Shown here piece by piece: positions 1 through 7,590 of a DNA stretch of 64,000 bases (position 1 is the stretch's first letter; each line of letters starts with the position of its first letter). The notes beneath the pieces are model-generated. The model did not search any database. It was not told where the DNA came from and worked only from the letters and a program-made list of their open reading frames with translations. The DNA is from Pseudomonas lini (GTDB taxonomy: Bacteria; Pseudomonadota; Gammaproteobacteria; Pseudomonadales; Pseudomonadaceae). Where the stretch lies: the NCBI RefSeq assembly GCF_030812475.1, contig NZ_JAUSSR010000001.1, positions 496,001 through 560,000 of the forward strand. The letters are read 5' to 3'. Position numbers and translations under genes: made by a program.

Positions 1-1
1 G

Positions 2-1909
2 GCACAACAGAAGCTACAGTTTGCCGGAGCCAAGCAAAGTGCATTCTTTGCAACCCAGGCCATCAAGGACAAGCAACATGCTGCTGTAGCTGAAGCCAAG
101 GCTCATAGGGCACAAGTTGAAAGATTGAAGGCCCAGGGCCAGGAGATCAAGAACACCGCCTCCCTGGCAGCCGCCAAGGCCCGTCAGATGGTGTTAGAAG
201 AACGATTAGCCCAACAGCAAGTTAAGACTGCAACGCTCCAGCAGAAGCACGTACAGAGCCTCACAGTAACTCAGCGGGTTGAGCTGGCACTAGAGCAGGC
301 CCGTGAACGTAGTATGCGTGCTGCACAGAAGTTCCAAGCCGCCCAACAGCAAGCCAAGTTACGTGACCAACGCCAGACAGAGGCACACCAACAACGGACC
401 GAACGATTTAACTGGGCAGCCTCACGTCAGACGCACTGGGAAGCTAACCGCAACAATCCGGCCAAGGGTGCTGACTTCGGCCTTGGTAACTTCTCCATCG
501 CTCTTGGGGCGGCTGGTGCAGCGTTATACGCCATGACCAGTGCTGTTGCCTATGCCAATGAGCGAATCAAGCAACGCCAGACAGATGCTAGTGCAGCAGA
601 GTCGCTAGATACAGCCCTAGAGACTGCTGGCGGTAAGAACCCACTTAATCAGAAGAGGGCTCGTGAGTCGTTTATCGAAGTGTCCAACAAGTATGGGCAA
701 GAGATTAGCGTTGAGAGCGCCAAGGTTTTTGCCAACTTCGTACAGACACAGATTGCGATAGGCAAGACGCTGGATCAGGCATTGAAGGTTTACGAAGATC
801 AATCTGCTGTTTTCCGTGCCGCTGATTTGGACAAGGAACAACAGAAGAGGGCGGCGTACCAGTTAGGACAGATCAGGGCCAAAGGCAAGCCAGAGGGGGG
901 TGATGTAAACGACTTGTTCGATGCTGTCGGTGGTCCTGTAGCAAGTTCCATTCGACAGGCAGCGGCAACACGATTGAAGTTCAAGGGGAAGACTGAGGAA
1001 CAGGCAGGCTGGTTCAAGAAGGCTGTAACTGACGGGAAGATTTTGGCGAAAGACTTCGATCAGGGCATGACCAACTACCTGGGGGCAAACCAAGACGTTC
1101 TTGCCAAGCAGATGAAGAGTATTGCCGCTGACCAGCAGCGTGCTGACAACATCAAGTACATGAACGCCAACGAGATCAACAGCAGCGAAGAGTTGAAGGG
1201 TGTTATCCATGAACGTATCCAGGCAGAACGAGAACTTGCGGAGGCAATGAAGCCGGTCAACGCTCTTTTCCTTGACCTCGATATTGGTCTGACCAAGTTG
1301 AAGACGGCAATCGTTCGCTTCATGACCGGCCAGGATGCTGACGGTAACGCCACCACACCTGAACAGAAGTCCGCTGCATTGGCTACAGCAGGTGGTGCCG
1401 ATGGGATCATCACATTACCCAATCAGAACACTAAGCCTCAGACAGAGCAACAGCGCCTGGATGCCAACGCTGCTGACCCTGTTAGCAATGTGTGGAACTG
1501 GATGTTTGGTGGCAAAGACCCCAAGGGAATCGCTGAAGAGAATCGGACTCGCTGGGGAGATGTGAAAGTTTCAGAGCCGAATCTATTCGGTTTGAACCAA
1601 CTGTCACTCAAGGTGGACAACTTGCTGAAGACAATCGGAGCGGATGAGTTCGAGGTGTTTGATGCAAGTTCAGCTATGAAGCGTGCCGCTTCACAGTCGC
1701 AAGTGAAGTTTCCAGGATCGCAGCAGGATTCAACTGCCACTCCAGGGCCAGTTACCACCAATCACATCACAGCCCCTGTCAATATCACGATCAACCCCAA
1801 GTCTGAGGCGTCTGCTGAAGATATCGGGAAGGTTTCCAGAGAAGCGGTGCGTGATGAGATGGGCAAGATCGTGGGTCGTATCAACATCGACAACTCAGAG
1901 TCCCAATAA
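2..1909 (+). CDS. Phage tail tape measure protein, 3' part
   Basis: The reading frame is open from base 2, so the start lies outside the window; 635 residues are visible. The first ~120 are rich in Ala, Gln, Lys and Arg and look like a long coiled coil. A glycine/alanine-rich hydrophobic stretch follows (about visible residues 160-185). Residues ~200-380 resemble the conserved tape-measure domain, with the QLGQIRAKGK motif and a following segment on phage tail assembly. The end (NITINPKSEA... EAVRDEMGKIVG) is typical of tape-measure C-termini. Such proteins set tail length and are ejected with the genome. The family call is by motif reading only; another large virion protein is possible. Confidence 0.72.
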   Translation, partial: AQQKLQFAGAKQSAFFATQAIKDKQHAAVAEAKAHRAQVERLKAQGQEIKNTASLAAAKARQMVLEERLAQQQVKTATLQQKHVQSLTVTQRVELALEQARERSMRAAQKFQAAQQQAKLRDQRQTEAHQQRTERFNWAASRQTHWEANRNNPAKGADFGLGNFSIALGAAGAALYAMTSAVAYANERIKQRQTDASAAESLDTALETAGGKNPLNQKRARESFIEVSNKYGQEISVESAKVFANFVQTQIAIGKTLDQALKVYEDQSAVFRAADLDKEQQKRAAYQLGQIRAKGKPEGGDVNDLFDAVGGPVASSIRQAAATRLKFKGKTEEQAGWFKKAVTDGKILAKDFDQGMTNYLGANQDVLAKQMKSIAADQQRADNIKYMNANEINSSEELKGVIHERIQAERELAEAMKPVNALFLDLDIGLTKLKTAIVRFMTGQDADGNATTPEQKSAALATAGGADGIITLPNQNTKPQTEQQRLDANAADPVSNVWNWMFGGKDPKGIAEENRTRWGDVKVSEPNLFGLNQLSLKVDNLLKTIGADEFEVFDASSAMKRAASQSQVKFPGSQQDSTATPGPVTTNHITAPVNITINPKSEASAEDIGKVSREAVRDEMGKIVGRINIDNSESQ

Positions 1910-1961
1910 CAGCAGCCCGTGCAATGCGGGCTGTTCCAATAACACACAACAAGGAATTTAC

Positions 1962-2195
1962 ATGAACACCACCATTCAAGCGTTGGTTGTGGCGACGATG
2001 ATTCAAGTTATCGCCATGTTCACCATGAACGCATACCTCTTAGATCGGACCACTGACCATGCAAGTCGGTTAGTGCAGCAACACCGGACTGAAGTACAAC
2101 AGCAGTTTTCGGATGAGCGTCAACAGATGAAGTCGTTCGTTATATCGACTGTTGAACGTGAAGTCAGCAAAGCTGTGCACAACCAAACCAAATAA
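1962..2195 (+). CDS. Small membrane-anchored phage protein
   Basis: A 77-residue protein. The start at 1962 is chosen because AAGGAA lies at the right distance upstream; the frame is open further left but has no better ribosome site. Residues about 6-27 form one hydrophobic helix, followed by a charged, Gln-rich segment likely to be helical or coiled coil. It sits 52 bp after the tape-measure gene and uses the same kind of ribosome site (ACAAGGAATT) as the next gene, so the two probably share a transcript. A holin-associated or spanin-like role is conceivable, but nothing in the sequence proves it. Confidence 0.6.
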   Translation: MNTTIQALVVATMIQVIAMFTMNAYLLDRTTDHASRLVQQHRTEVQQQFSDERQQMKSFVISTVEREVSKAVHNQTK

Positions 2196-2227
2196 CCCAC
2201 ACACCACATACATACAAGGAATTACAC

Positions 2228-2632
2228 ATGACATTCGAATCAGTAACAGACGTTAGCATTGACGACCTCTATCGTGCACTTTCTAGGTTCGGAGTGCTTC
2301 AAACAGCCGAGCTAGGATATTTCCATGCGATTAAACATGGCGACAGCCTGCCGATCCTCTTCAAACTGAGTATTCCAGTTGTAGGCGATCTTGAAAATTC
2401 CTATGGACCGAACTGGGCAACTGGCACCATCGACTACAGCGACAAGGGATTAACAACTCCGCCGAAGCTCCTAGGATTTCTAGAAGGCATCTCTGCTGAT
2501 CATGCAGGAAGTTTTGACCTGATCAACATTACGGCTACCAGTGTTGATTATGTAGTTCGTCAAAATGGATTTGGGTCTGGTGTGGAAGCGCTACCGCTAG
2601 ATGCAACATTCACGATCATCGCCCTGGGTTAA
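2228..2632 (+). CDS. Phage protein of unknown function
   Basis: A 134-residue acidic to neutral protein without signal peptide or membrane segment. The ribosome site AAGGAATT lies just upstream of the start. The sequence alternates short hydrophobic strands with glycine and aspartate turns (GTIDYSDKG, then a strand-rich C-terminus ending FTIIALG), which suggests an all-beta fold such as a small tail or tip protein. I do not recognise the family. It lies between the small membrane protein and the zinc-finger genes, all in one direction with short gaps, consistent with a late phage operon. Confidence 0.6.
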   Translation: MTFESVTDVSIDDLYRALSRFGVLQTAELGYFHAIKHGDSLPILFKLSIPVVGDLENSYGPNWATGTIDYSDKGLTTPPKLLGFLEGISADHAGSFDLINITATSVDYVVRQNGFGSGVEALPLDATFTIIALG

Positions 2633-2662
2633 CCGGGGCTACACCACCACAAGGAGATTCAA

Positions 2663-2836
2663 ATGAACACGTTATTTGAGACAGCAAGTGAGGCGATGAG
2701 TGCCGCATATGAGTTAGCCAAGACCACAGGGAAGCGTGTATGGCGTCACGCAGTTGAAAGTAAGTATGGAGTCACCCGCTACATCATCTCATTCAATAAA
2801 GACCCTCAGAACGCACTGGGGAGCCTCGCGGCATGA
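2663..2836 (+). CDS. Small phage protein, 57 aa
   Basis: A short gene with a strong ribosome site (AAGGAG, 8 bases before ATG). The 57-residue product begins MNTLFETASEAM and ends NALGSLAA. It contains a basic patch (GKRVWRHAVESKYG), is probably mostly helical, and has no recognisable domain. Its TGA stop overlaps the ATG of the next gene as ATGA, so the two are translationally coupled. I cannot assign a function. Confidence 0.55.
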   Translation: MNTLFETASEAMSAAYELAKTTGKRVWRHAVESKYGVTRYIISFNKDPQNALGSLAA

Positions 2837-3000
2837 AGACTTGTACATGTCGGAACTGTAACCACGTATTTGCCGCAGTCAAAGTAGAAGTATTCTGCTC
2901 TGGTCGCTGCCGACACACATACACACTAACCAATCCTAAAACCCCTGCTAACCGCGATGGAGCAAATCATGACAACAGCAACAATAAAGAAACCTGTTAA
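2833..3000 (+). CDS. Tiny zinc-ribbon protein, 55 aa
   Basis: Starts inside the stop of the previous gene (ATGA overlap) and encodes 55 residues. The N-terminus carries four to five cysteines in a zinc-ribbon spacing: CTCRNC, then FCSGRC about 13 residues later. The rest is Asn/Thr-rich and likely disordered. The same C-x2-C ... FC-x2-C pattern recurs at the N-terminus of the next gene, whose start lies inside this one in another frame. The two look like duplicated zinc knuckles. A nucleic-acid-binding role is inferred from the motif only. Confidence 0.55.
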   Translation: MKTCTCRNCNHVFAAVKVEVFCSGRCRHTYTLTNPKTPANRDGANHDNSNNKETC

Positions 3001-4102
3001 GACACAACGCCGCCCAACATGCGGATACTGTAAAGAACGCTTTAGAACCACCAGTGCAACAAAATCGTTCTGCACTCCCGAATGTCAAAAAGCCGCTAAG
3101 GCAGCTAAGCGTAAATCCAAGAACATCAATGATGCAAGTCACTCTGCATTCTTCTATCATCTCGTCAGTGAGGTGAGGCGTGCAGGGAATATGGTTGTTC
3201 TTCACGGGCATACACCTGAGTCACTAGCTGAACTTCATGCGGTGTACAAGCAAGCATTCCGTGCAAATCAGTATGGTGATGTTAAACACTTCCATATGTC
3301 GCACATTGCCTCAGTGAAAGGAAATAACACACTTGGCCTGCTACACGCTCATAATCTTGTCATCAGTCCAGCAGCATTGAACAGGGCTCACGGAGTGAAG
3401 CATTACGGAGCTGGGAAGTACATCAGTCGAACAAGCATTGATCCCCGCCATTCTGTCGCTAAGGATGAGCGAGAGGGTGCAGTGCTTGTTCGATTGATTG
3501 CTTACCTGGGAGAAGATGTTGTTGCTGCTGCTGTCAAGTTGGCGAACATCAAGCCAACAGATGGTCACAAACACCTTGCATGGCTACGTGATAACTTGGA
3601 CCCTACTAATCCTGAGCATGCGGTACATCTTGATTCAATCGAGAAAATGAAAGGTAAGCAGTTAAAAGACCTACGTGCTGAAATCGAAGGCAAGGAAGTG
3701 CAGGAATATGCGTTCAAGCGTACTGTGCACAGTGATTTCGCTGTTCTCAGTGTTGAACTGAATCGCCATGCAGTGTTTCGCCCTGAGTTACAAGAGTTCG
3801 CTGAACGTCTACAGCAAGTTTCAATGGCGAAACGTAATCCATGGGTGGTGAATGAAGAAGACATTCAGGCTCTATTCGACATCCTGCACGGTAGAGATGT
3901 TGAGGAGGTGCAAGACGTGTTAGATGAACTCCTTGTCCGCAACTCCGTAGGTGTCGCTCTGAAGGTCGAGCCAGAGGCTGAAGTTATCGAATACGCAGAG
4001 GGCGTGATTGAGCGCATCTTCGATTACATGCCGCTTACTATTCCACTGTGCAGATTCCAAACTGAAACAGGTTGGTACTACGGCAACGCCACACCATTCT
4101 AA
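2969..4102 (+). CDS. Zinc-finger phage protein of unknown function
   Basis: A 377-residue protein. An ATG at 2957 is in frame, but GGAG at 2959-2962 sits six bases before the ATG at 2969, so the latter is preferred. Residues ~16-40 hold a zinc knuckle (CGYC ... FCTPEC) followed by a Lys-rich stretch (AAKAAKRKSKN). The middle has a His-rich conserved-looking block (HFHMSHIAS, LLHAHNL). The C-terminal half is acidic and helical. It overlaps the preceding gene by 32 bp and is closed by a terminator at 4110-4134. I do not recognise the family; a DNA- or RNA-binding role for the N-terminus is likely. Confidence 0.65.
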   Translation: MTTATIKKPVKTQRRPTCGYCKERFRTTSATKSFCTPECQKAAKAAKRKSKNINDASHSAFFYHLVSEVRRAGNMVVLHGHTPESLAELHAVYKQAFRANQYGDVKHFHMSHIASVKGNNTLGLLHAHNLVISPAALNRAHGVKHYGAGKYISRTSIDPRHSVAKDEREGAVLVRLIAYLGEDVVAAAVKLANIKPTDGHKHLAWLRDNLDPTNPEHAVHLDSIEKMKGKQLKDLRAEIEGKEVQEYAFKRTVHSDFAVLSVELNRHAVFRPELQEFAERLQQVSMAKRNPWVVNEEDIQALFDILHGRDVEEVQDVLDELLVRNSVGVALKVEPEAEVIEYAEGVIERIFDYMPLTIPLCRFQTETGWYYGNATPF

Positions 4103-4109
4103 ATGAGAG

Positions 4110-4134
4110 GCCCCGCCAGCAATGGTGGGGCTTT
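4110..4134 (+). terminator. Intrinsic terminator after the zinc-finger gene
   Basis: A GC-rich stem GCCCCGCCA / TGGTGGGGC with a short loop, followed by CTTTCT, eight bases after the stop codon. It ends the rightward phage operon. The stem has one G-T pair. Confidence 0.75.
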
Positions 4135-4140
4135 CTCGTG

Positions 4141-4287
4141 CCTGGATTAAGGAACTAAGCTTCCAGGTAAGATACGGTTGTTCTAACCGTTATTGCCGCA
4201 GCCCTTGTATTACGTGGCTTGTAGCCATTTTTAGTGGACATACAAGGGCGAGGGAACGGAGTTCCAGGGGCGATTAATCCGTCCACC
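4141..4287. other. Highly structured intergenic DNA with several perfect hairpins
   Basis: Lies between two converging gene groups and holds no gene. It has five nested or adjacent inverted repeats. CCTGGA (4141-4146) pairs with TCCAGG (4162-4167). ACGGTT pairs with AACCGT at 4174-4190. The 10-bp arms GCCCTTGTAT (4201-4210) and ATACAAGGGC (4240-4249) enclose TGGCT-TGT-AGCCA (4215-4227). Finally GGAAC-GGA-GTTCC lies at 4253-4265. The last has the same GNA-loop form as the hairpins near 7600-7930. It may include a terminator for the leftward genes that end at 4288. Confidence 0.6.
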
Positions 4288-4428
4288 CTAGCTATGCTTG
4301 AACACTTCCCGCTCACTTGTTGGCGGTGTCTCTTCGTCTGGCTCATACCACTTGGTCACACCATAGACCATCAACAGCCAGATGATGGCAATCATGATCA
4401 GCAGCGTAATGAATTTGGGGAGGTTCAT
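4288..4428 (-). CDS. Tiny membrane protein, 46 aa
   Basis: A leftward gene; AAGGA eight bases upstream supports the start MNLPKF over the in-frame ATG two codons earlier. Residues 5-24 are a strongly hydrophobic helix (ITLLIMIAIIWLLMVYG), followed by a polar acidic tail (EPDEETPPTSERE). Single-helix, small, and next to another gene of identical length and layout (4449-4589), it fits phage lysis or superinfection-exclusion peptides. The exact role cannot be told from the sequence. Confidence 0.5.
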   Translation of the reverse strand: MNLPKFITLLIMIAIIWLLMVYGVTKWYEPDEETPPTSEREVFKHS

Positions 4429-4448
4429 GGGCATGTTCCTTGTGATAT

Positions 4449-4589
4449 TCAATGACTTCTCGATTCTTCGCTAACGGTTGGAAGTGAGAGAGAAGGCTTT
4501 GACGTGGCTACCACTATTACGCCCGATACAAAGGCAAACCAAGCAACACACACTATTAGGAGGAGGATGACGATCTGGTAAGGTTTCAT
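4449..4589 (-). CDS. Tiny membrane protein, 46 aa
   Basis: Encodes 46 residues starting MKPYQIVILLL; the frame is open 24 codons further but without a good ribosome site. One hydrophobic helix (residues ~5-27) is followed by a Ser-rich tail (TSKPSLSLPTVSEESRSH). It precedes the similar 46-residue membrane gene at 4288-4428 on the same strand, 20 bp away, so the two likely form one leftward unit. The ribosome site is weak (GAG). Function unknown; a lysis-related or immunity peptide is a guess. Confidence 0.42.
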   Translation of the reverse strand: MKPYQIVILLLIVCVAWFAFVSGVIVVATSKPSLSLPTVSEESRSH

Positions 4590-4956
4590 GTCAATACTCA
4601 GCTCCTCACGTAGTGATCTAAGACAAGCAAGGCTTTGAAGACTAGACCATTGACGTGGCATTGATAGGGCAGTTGGTCGAATTAAACCTCAATTAACCCC
4701 CAGTTATTCCCCATATACGTCCGGTTTTGTTACAACTGTTTCATCCATGTAATTTGTTCGTTGCTCTAGGGGCTGCATTCCGTAAGGGCTGGCGCCTGTT
4801 GTGGCTAAGCTTTCTCCCTGGGGTGCACTCAAGTTGAGTTTTTTGCACCAATTTGCAATATGACGCCCGCAATCCTCAAAAAATGCGTGACGGCAGCCAC
4901 GGAAGGTGCTAGGCGTCTCTGTGATATGATATGTCAAGCGAATTCGGAATTATCGG
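4590..4956. other. Intergenic region with a hairpin and T-run, likely divergent promoters
   Basis: Separates the leftward small membrane genes from the rightward gene at 4957. No convincing gene is present. At 4819-4850 the arms GGTGCA and TGCACC enclose ACTCA-AGT-TGAGT plus six T, which looks like a rightward terminator or attenuator. A short perfect hairpin TCAC-GTA-GTGA lies at 4606-4616. The AT-rich end (4920-4950) just before the next gene is the natural place for its promoter, but I see no clear -35/-10 pair. Confidence 0.45.
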
Positions 4957-5373
4957 ATGTCCGGTAGTCCAATCCCTCGCTGGATGCTGCCAATGACCAT
5001 GCTCACCGCCTCACAACGCCAAATCCTTGAAGACATTGCCAGCGACAAGACGAAGGGGTGGCAGGAAGCCCCGGACGTCTTCGGTGATCACCAGATGTTG
5101 TATGAGGCTGGTTTAATTGCTGGGGTTAACGCCTCTGCTGACGATGGGTTTGGCCTGCTTGATATGCGGTTGACCATGGCAGGGCAACAAGCCATTGCTG
5201 TTCCCACGGTTCGAGCCGGAGTGGTTCGGGAAGAGTTGAAGGTGGATGTGCCGGTGGTTCGCCCACTCTGGAAGCGTTGGGGGTTTTGGAAAGCAATCAT
5301 TGCGGGTGTCGGTAGTGTTGTCGCCTTCGTTATTCTCGTATGGTCGTTCTATATAGAAGTTTGGTTGAAGTGA
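4957..5373 (+). CDS. Membrane-anchored protein with winged-helix-like N-terminus
   Basis: A 138-residue protein. Residues ~15-75 look like a small helical DNA-binding-type domain (TASQRQILEDIA ... LTMAGQQAI), in the style of winged-helix proteins of mobile elements. A linker is followed by a membrane helix at ~112-132 (IIAGVGSVVAFVILVWSF) near the C-terminus. In-frame ATGs at 4993 and 4999 are possible starts; none has a strong ribosome site. It lies directly before the serine recombinase, in the same direction. The domain reading is weak and the function unknown. Confidence 0.5.
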   Translation: MSGSPIPRWMLPMTMLTASQRQILEDIASDKTKGWQEAPDVFGDHQMLYEAGLIAGVNASADDGFGLLDMRLTMAGQQAIAVPTVRAGVVREELKVDVPVVRPLWKRWGFWKAIIAGVGSVVAFVILVWSFYIEVWLK

Positions 5374-5392
5374 AAAAGTGACTATTACAAAC

Positions 5393-5425
5393 CTAGAACG
5401 ACCGATCTAGAAGTGGTATATTGGT
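5393..5425 (+). promoter_or_regulatory. Putative promoter/operator of the serine recombinase
   Basis: An inverted repeat CTAGA (5393-5397) / TCTAG (5406-5410) lies just before TATATT (about 5417-5422), a good -10 candidate, some 35 bp before the recombinase start. A perfect 12-bp palindrome TTCTATATAGAA lies nearby at 5347-5358. The -35 box is not clear. The arrangement would suit repression by a dimeric regulator. Confidence 0.35.
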
Positions 5426-5454
5426 CCCCAGGCGAACATTCAGAGGGCTGAGAC

Positions 5455-6207
5455 ATGACCACCACCCAGGCTAAGACGATCGATGTAGTGATGTACTGCC
5501 GTGTTTCCAGCCAAGGGCAGGGTGAGTCGGGTTTGGGTCTTGAAGCTCAGCGTGAGTACATCGACCGTGCAGCCAAACAGAATGGCTGGAACATCGTCGG
5601 TGAGTTCGTGGATGTCGTGTCGGGCAAACTGGCAATTGAGGATCGCCCGGAAGGGAAGAGGGCATTAGCAGCGTGCAAGGAACTGGGTGCACAGTTGGTT
5701 GTTGCCAAGCTCGACAGGCTATCTCGTTCGGTCCACCACATTGCCCGCCTGATGGAACAGATAGAATTCAAAGTGGCAACCATGCCTCATGCCAAGACCT
5801 TCGAACTTCACCTGTTTGCAGCACTGGCCCAACAGGAACGGGAGTTCATCGCTAACCGTACGAAGGAGGCTCTGGCAGCACTACAGGCCCGTGCCGATGA
5901 AGGTGATGTGGAGTCGGTAGAGAAAATCGCCCGTCGTACCGAGGCATTGAAGCTAGGTCGTTCGGATGAAAATCGGGCTAAGGGCACTCAGGCTATTCAA
6001 GAGCGTGCAAAACTTTGGCTGAAGTCGGTACGTCCACACATCACCGAATGCCTGCACGACAACGGTGACACTCTGCAACAGGTAGCCGACTGCTTGAATG
6101 TGAAGGGAGTTACCACAAGCCGTGGCGGTAAGTGGTCAGCGATCCAGGTGAGTCGAGTGATGAAGAGTCTTGAGCTTCAGTTCCCTTCGAAGATAGGTGT
6201 TCTCTGA
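5455..6207 (+). CDS. Serine recombinase (resolvase/invertase family)
   Basis: A 250-residue site-specific recombinase. The resolvase N-terminal domain runs over residues ~9-140, with the nucleophile serine in YCRVSSQGQ, the arginine-bearing AKLDRLSR helix and a QQEREFIANRTKEAL segment that continues into the long dimerisation helix. Residues ~190-245 form a helix-turn-helix DNA-binding domain (TLQQVADCLNVKGVTTSRGGKWSAIQVSRVM). The length fits small resolvases, not large phage serine integrases. It could act in multimer resolution, inversion of a phage segment, or excision. The element also has a tyrosine integrase, so integration is probably not its main task. Confidence 0.9.
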   Translation: MTTTQAKTIDVVMYCRVSSQGQGESGLGLEAQREYIDRAAKQNGWNIVGEFVDVVSGKLAIEDRPEGKRALAACKELGAQLVVAKLDRLSRSVHHIARLMEQIEFKVATMPHAKTFELHLFAALAQQEREFIANRTKEALAALQARADEGDVESVEKIARRTEALKLGRSDENRAKGTQAIQERAKLWLKSVRPHITECLHDNGDTLQQVADCLNVKGVTTSRGGKWSAIQVSRVMKSLELQFPSKIGVL

Positions 6208-6497
6208 CGTCTTCCAGGCCCGCTGTAGCGGTGTTCATCCTACATTCCGGCCAAGGGTAAGCACTGTTGCAGACAGCCTGGAGTGGTGTTGTAGAGCCTC
6301 TGAGACTGATCGAGAAGGGCGCCAAAGGTTATTTTGACGAATCAGACGTTTCCATTCACCACGTCTGCACGCCGCTTGATGGTCCAGGTAGAACCGAGTG
6401 ATCCCAGGGAAAAAACACCCCCCACCCCCCGTACCCCTTCTATATATAGAGGTCCAAAAAAAAATACGGGCGCCATGGATTCTGTGGAAAGTCGCTT
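6208..6497. other. Convergent intergenic region with homopolymer tracts
   Basis: Lies between the ends of the recombinase and receiver genes. It holds a hairpin CCGC-TGTA-GCGG shortly after the recombinase stop. A striking low-complexity block follows at about 6411-6470: A6, C-runs, the 12-bp palindrome TCTATATATAGA (6439-6450) and A9, bracketed by CCCGTA / TACGGG arms. These may terminate both genes. No credible coding sequence is seen. Confidence 0.45.
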
Positions 6498-6914
6498 TCA
6501 CTGCTTCGGAGTATCCCCAGGCGGAACACCCGGCTGAAGTGTATTCGCCACCGCCATCACCAAACCCTCAAGCGTCCATGGCTTCGCAAGGAAGTTGGTA
6601 GTGGGAGGCAGCCCGATGAAGGTGTCAGACCAGCCGCTGGTGATGATTGCCGGTATCTCAGGCCATCTGCTATGGGCAAGCGCCGCCAGTTCAGCGCCTT
6701 GAATCTGTCCCGGCAATCCATGGTCAGCGATGATGAGTGCACATCTGGTGTGCGACGTGAGCATGTGGATCAGTGCATCATCGGCATTGCCGAACGCCAC
6801 ACAGTGAGCGCCAACTTCCATCAGGATTTCTAGCACCAGGCTACGTAGGAGTGCGTCATCCTCCACCACCACGATTTCACCGTCGATGGGAGGAAGTCGA
6901 TAATTCACATCCAT
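6498..6914 (-). CDS. Orphan single-domain response regulator
   Basis: A 138-residue CheY-like receiver with no output domain. The acidic pair is in VVEDDALLR, the phosphoacceptor aspartate in IIADHGLPG, the conserved Thr/Ser in IITSGWSD and the lysine in LAKPW. A short proline-rich tail follows. No histidine kinase is encoded nearby in the window, so the partner must be elsewhere in the host or the element. Such stand-alone receivers are common in Pseudomonas genomes but unusual as phage cargo. It may have been acquired to tap host signalling, or be a passenger gene. Confidence 0.82.
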   Translation of the reverse strand: MDVNYRLPPIDGEIVVVEDDALLRSLVLEILMEVGAHCVAFGNADDALIHMLTSHTRCALIIADHGLPGQIQGAELAALAHSRWPEIPAIITSGWSDTFIGLPPTTNFLAKPWTLEGLVMAVANTLQPGVPPGDTPKQ

Positions 6915-7137
6915 GCTGTGGGGTCCAAAGTCAGCTCTAGGTCTTCCAGTCTTTCACCTTCGACGTGTTGGGTCCATTGCGTCGCACATTCGCCCTGGCG
7001 GGCGAGAAAAGATTCTGTGGAAGCGGCTTGGCGAAACTCGGGCACCAGCGCTGCTGTACAATCCCGCCGTGTTCGCCTGCATTCGGTTTACAGGGTACAG
7101 TCCTGGGTGCAGGCGGGCCACTGCATCACTTTCACGA

Positions 7138-7311
7138 TCAGTGGAGAACTCTATCCCGCGTGGCAAAGTCTAGAAGCGCTTCCATTGCGTCAGGGTCAGC
7201 AAGCGCTCTACGGATTATTATCTTGGTGAGTTCAAGTCTGGCTTCATAGCTGTCGCCCTGATCATCGTGGTGTTCCTGTGTGACTTCTTCGTTCTTTTCG
7301 TCGCCTTCCAT
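7138..7311 (-). CDS. Small acidic protein of unknown function
   Basis: A 57-residue protein starting MEGDEKNEEV; GGGAG nine bases upstream supports this start over an upstream in-frame one. The N-terminal half is very acidic with a His pair; the C-terminal half is a likely amphipathic helix (RLELTKIIIRRALADPDAMEALLDFA). It is leftward, upstream of the receiver gene, with a 223-bp gap between. I do not recognise it; anti-repressor or excision-factor sized proteins often look like this, but nothing specific supports that. Confidence 0.45.
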   Translation of the reverse strand: MEGDEKNEEVTQEHHDDQGDSYEARLELTKIIIRRALADPDAMEALLDFATRDRVLH

Positions 7312-7507
7312 CTTCTGTTTCTCCCTTCGGCTGATTGTGCGTGCTAAAGGATGGTACTTCGGGCTGTCCCGAGGTCTCAACCGTACATACCGACTTTCGC
7401 TGAGGTTCCTGGATCAACAGGGCATGCATCATCACCCTGGAGATGCACCCAGCCAGGGAATCTAGTGGATATCCTGTCTACATGGTAAATAAAACGTGCG
7501 CCAGGGG

Positions 7508-7522
7508 TGGGTGATACACCCA
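7508..7522. repeat. Perfect hairpin TGGGTG-ATA-CACCCA
   Basis: A six-base-pair perfect inverted repeat with a three-base loop at the left edge of the hairpin-rich region. Unlike most hairpins to its right, its loop is not of GNA type. It lies just outside the left arm of the inverted duplication. Confidence 0.6.
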
Positions 7523-7567
7523 ATGAATACGGCATGTAGCGTGCACATCTTGCGCCGAATTAACGTC

Positions 7568-7579
7568 GCAATATATATA
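7568..7579 (+). repeat. Left copy of a 12-bp inverted repeat, GCAATATATATA
   Basis: Exact inverse of 7959-7970. The AT core stands out in otherwise GC-rich DNA and could be a melting site or a -10-like element. The match is perfect over 12 bases and stops at both sides. Confidence 0.8.
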
Positions 7580-7590
7580 CCTATGGGGGG

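Noticed and set aside
4704..4937. Leftward 77-codon frame starting with TTG
   Set aside because: No ribosome site; it contains the hairpin plus T-run at 4819-4850 and has no recognisable protein pattern.
6334..6601. Short rightward frames over the homopolymer block
   Set aside because: Low-complexity Pro/Lys runs coded by C- and A-tracts; no start signals.
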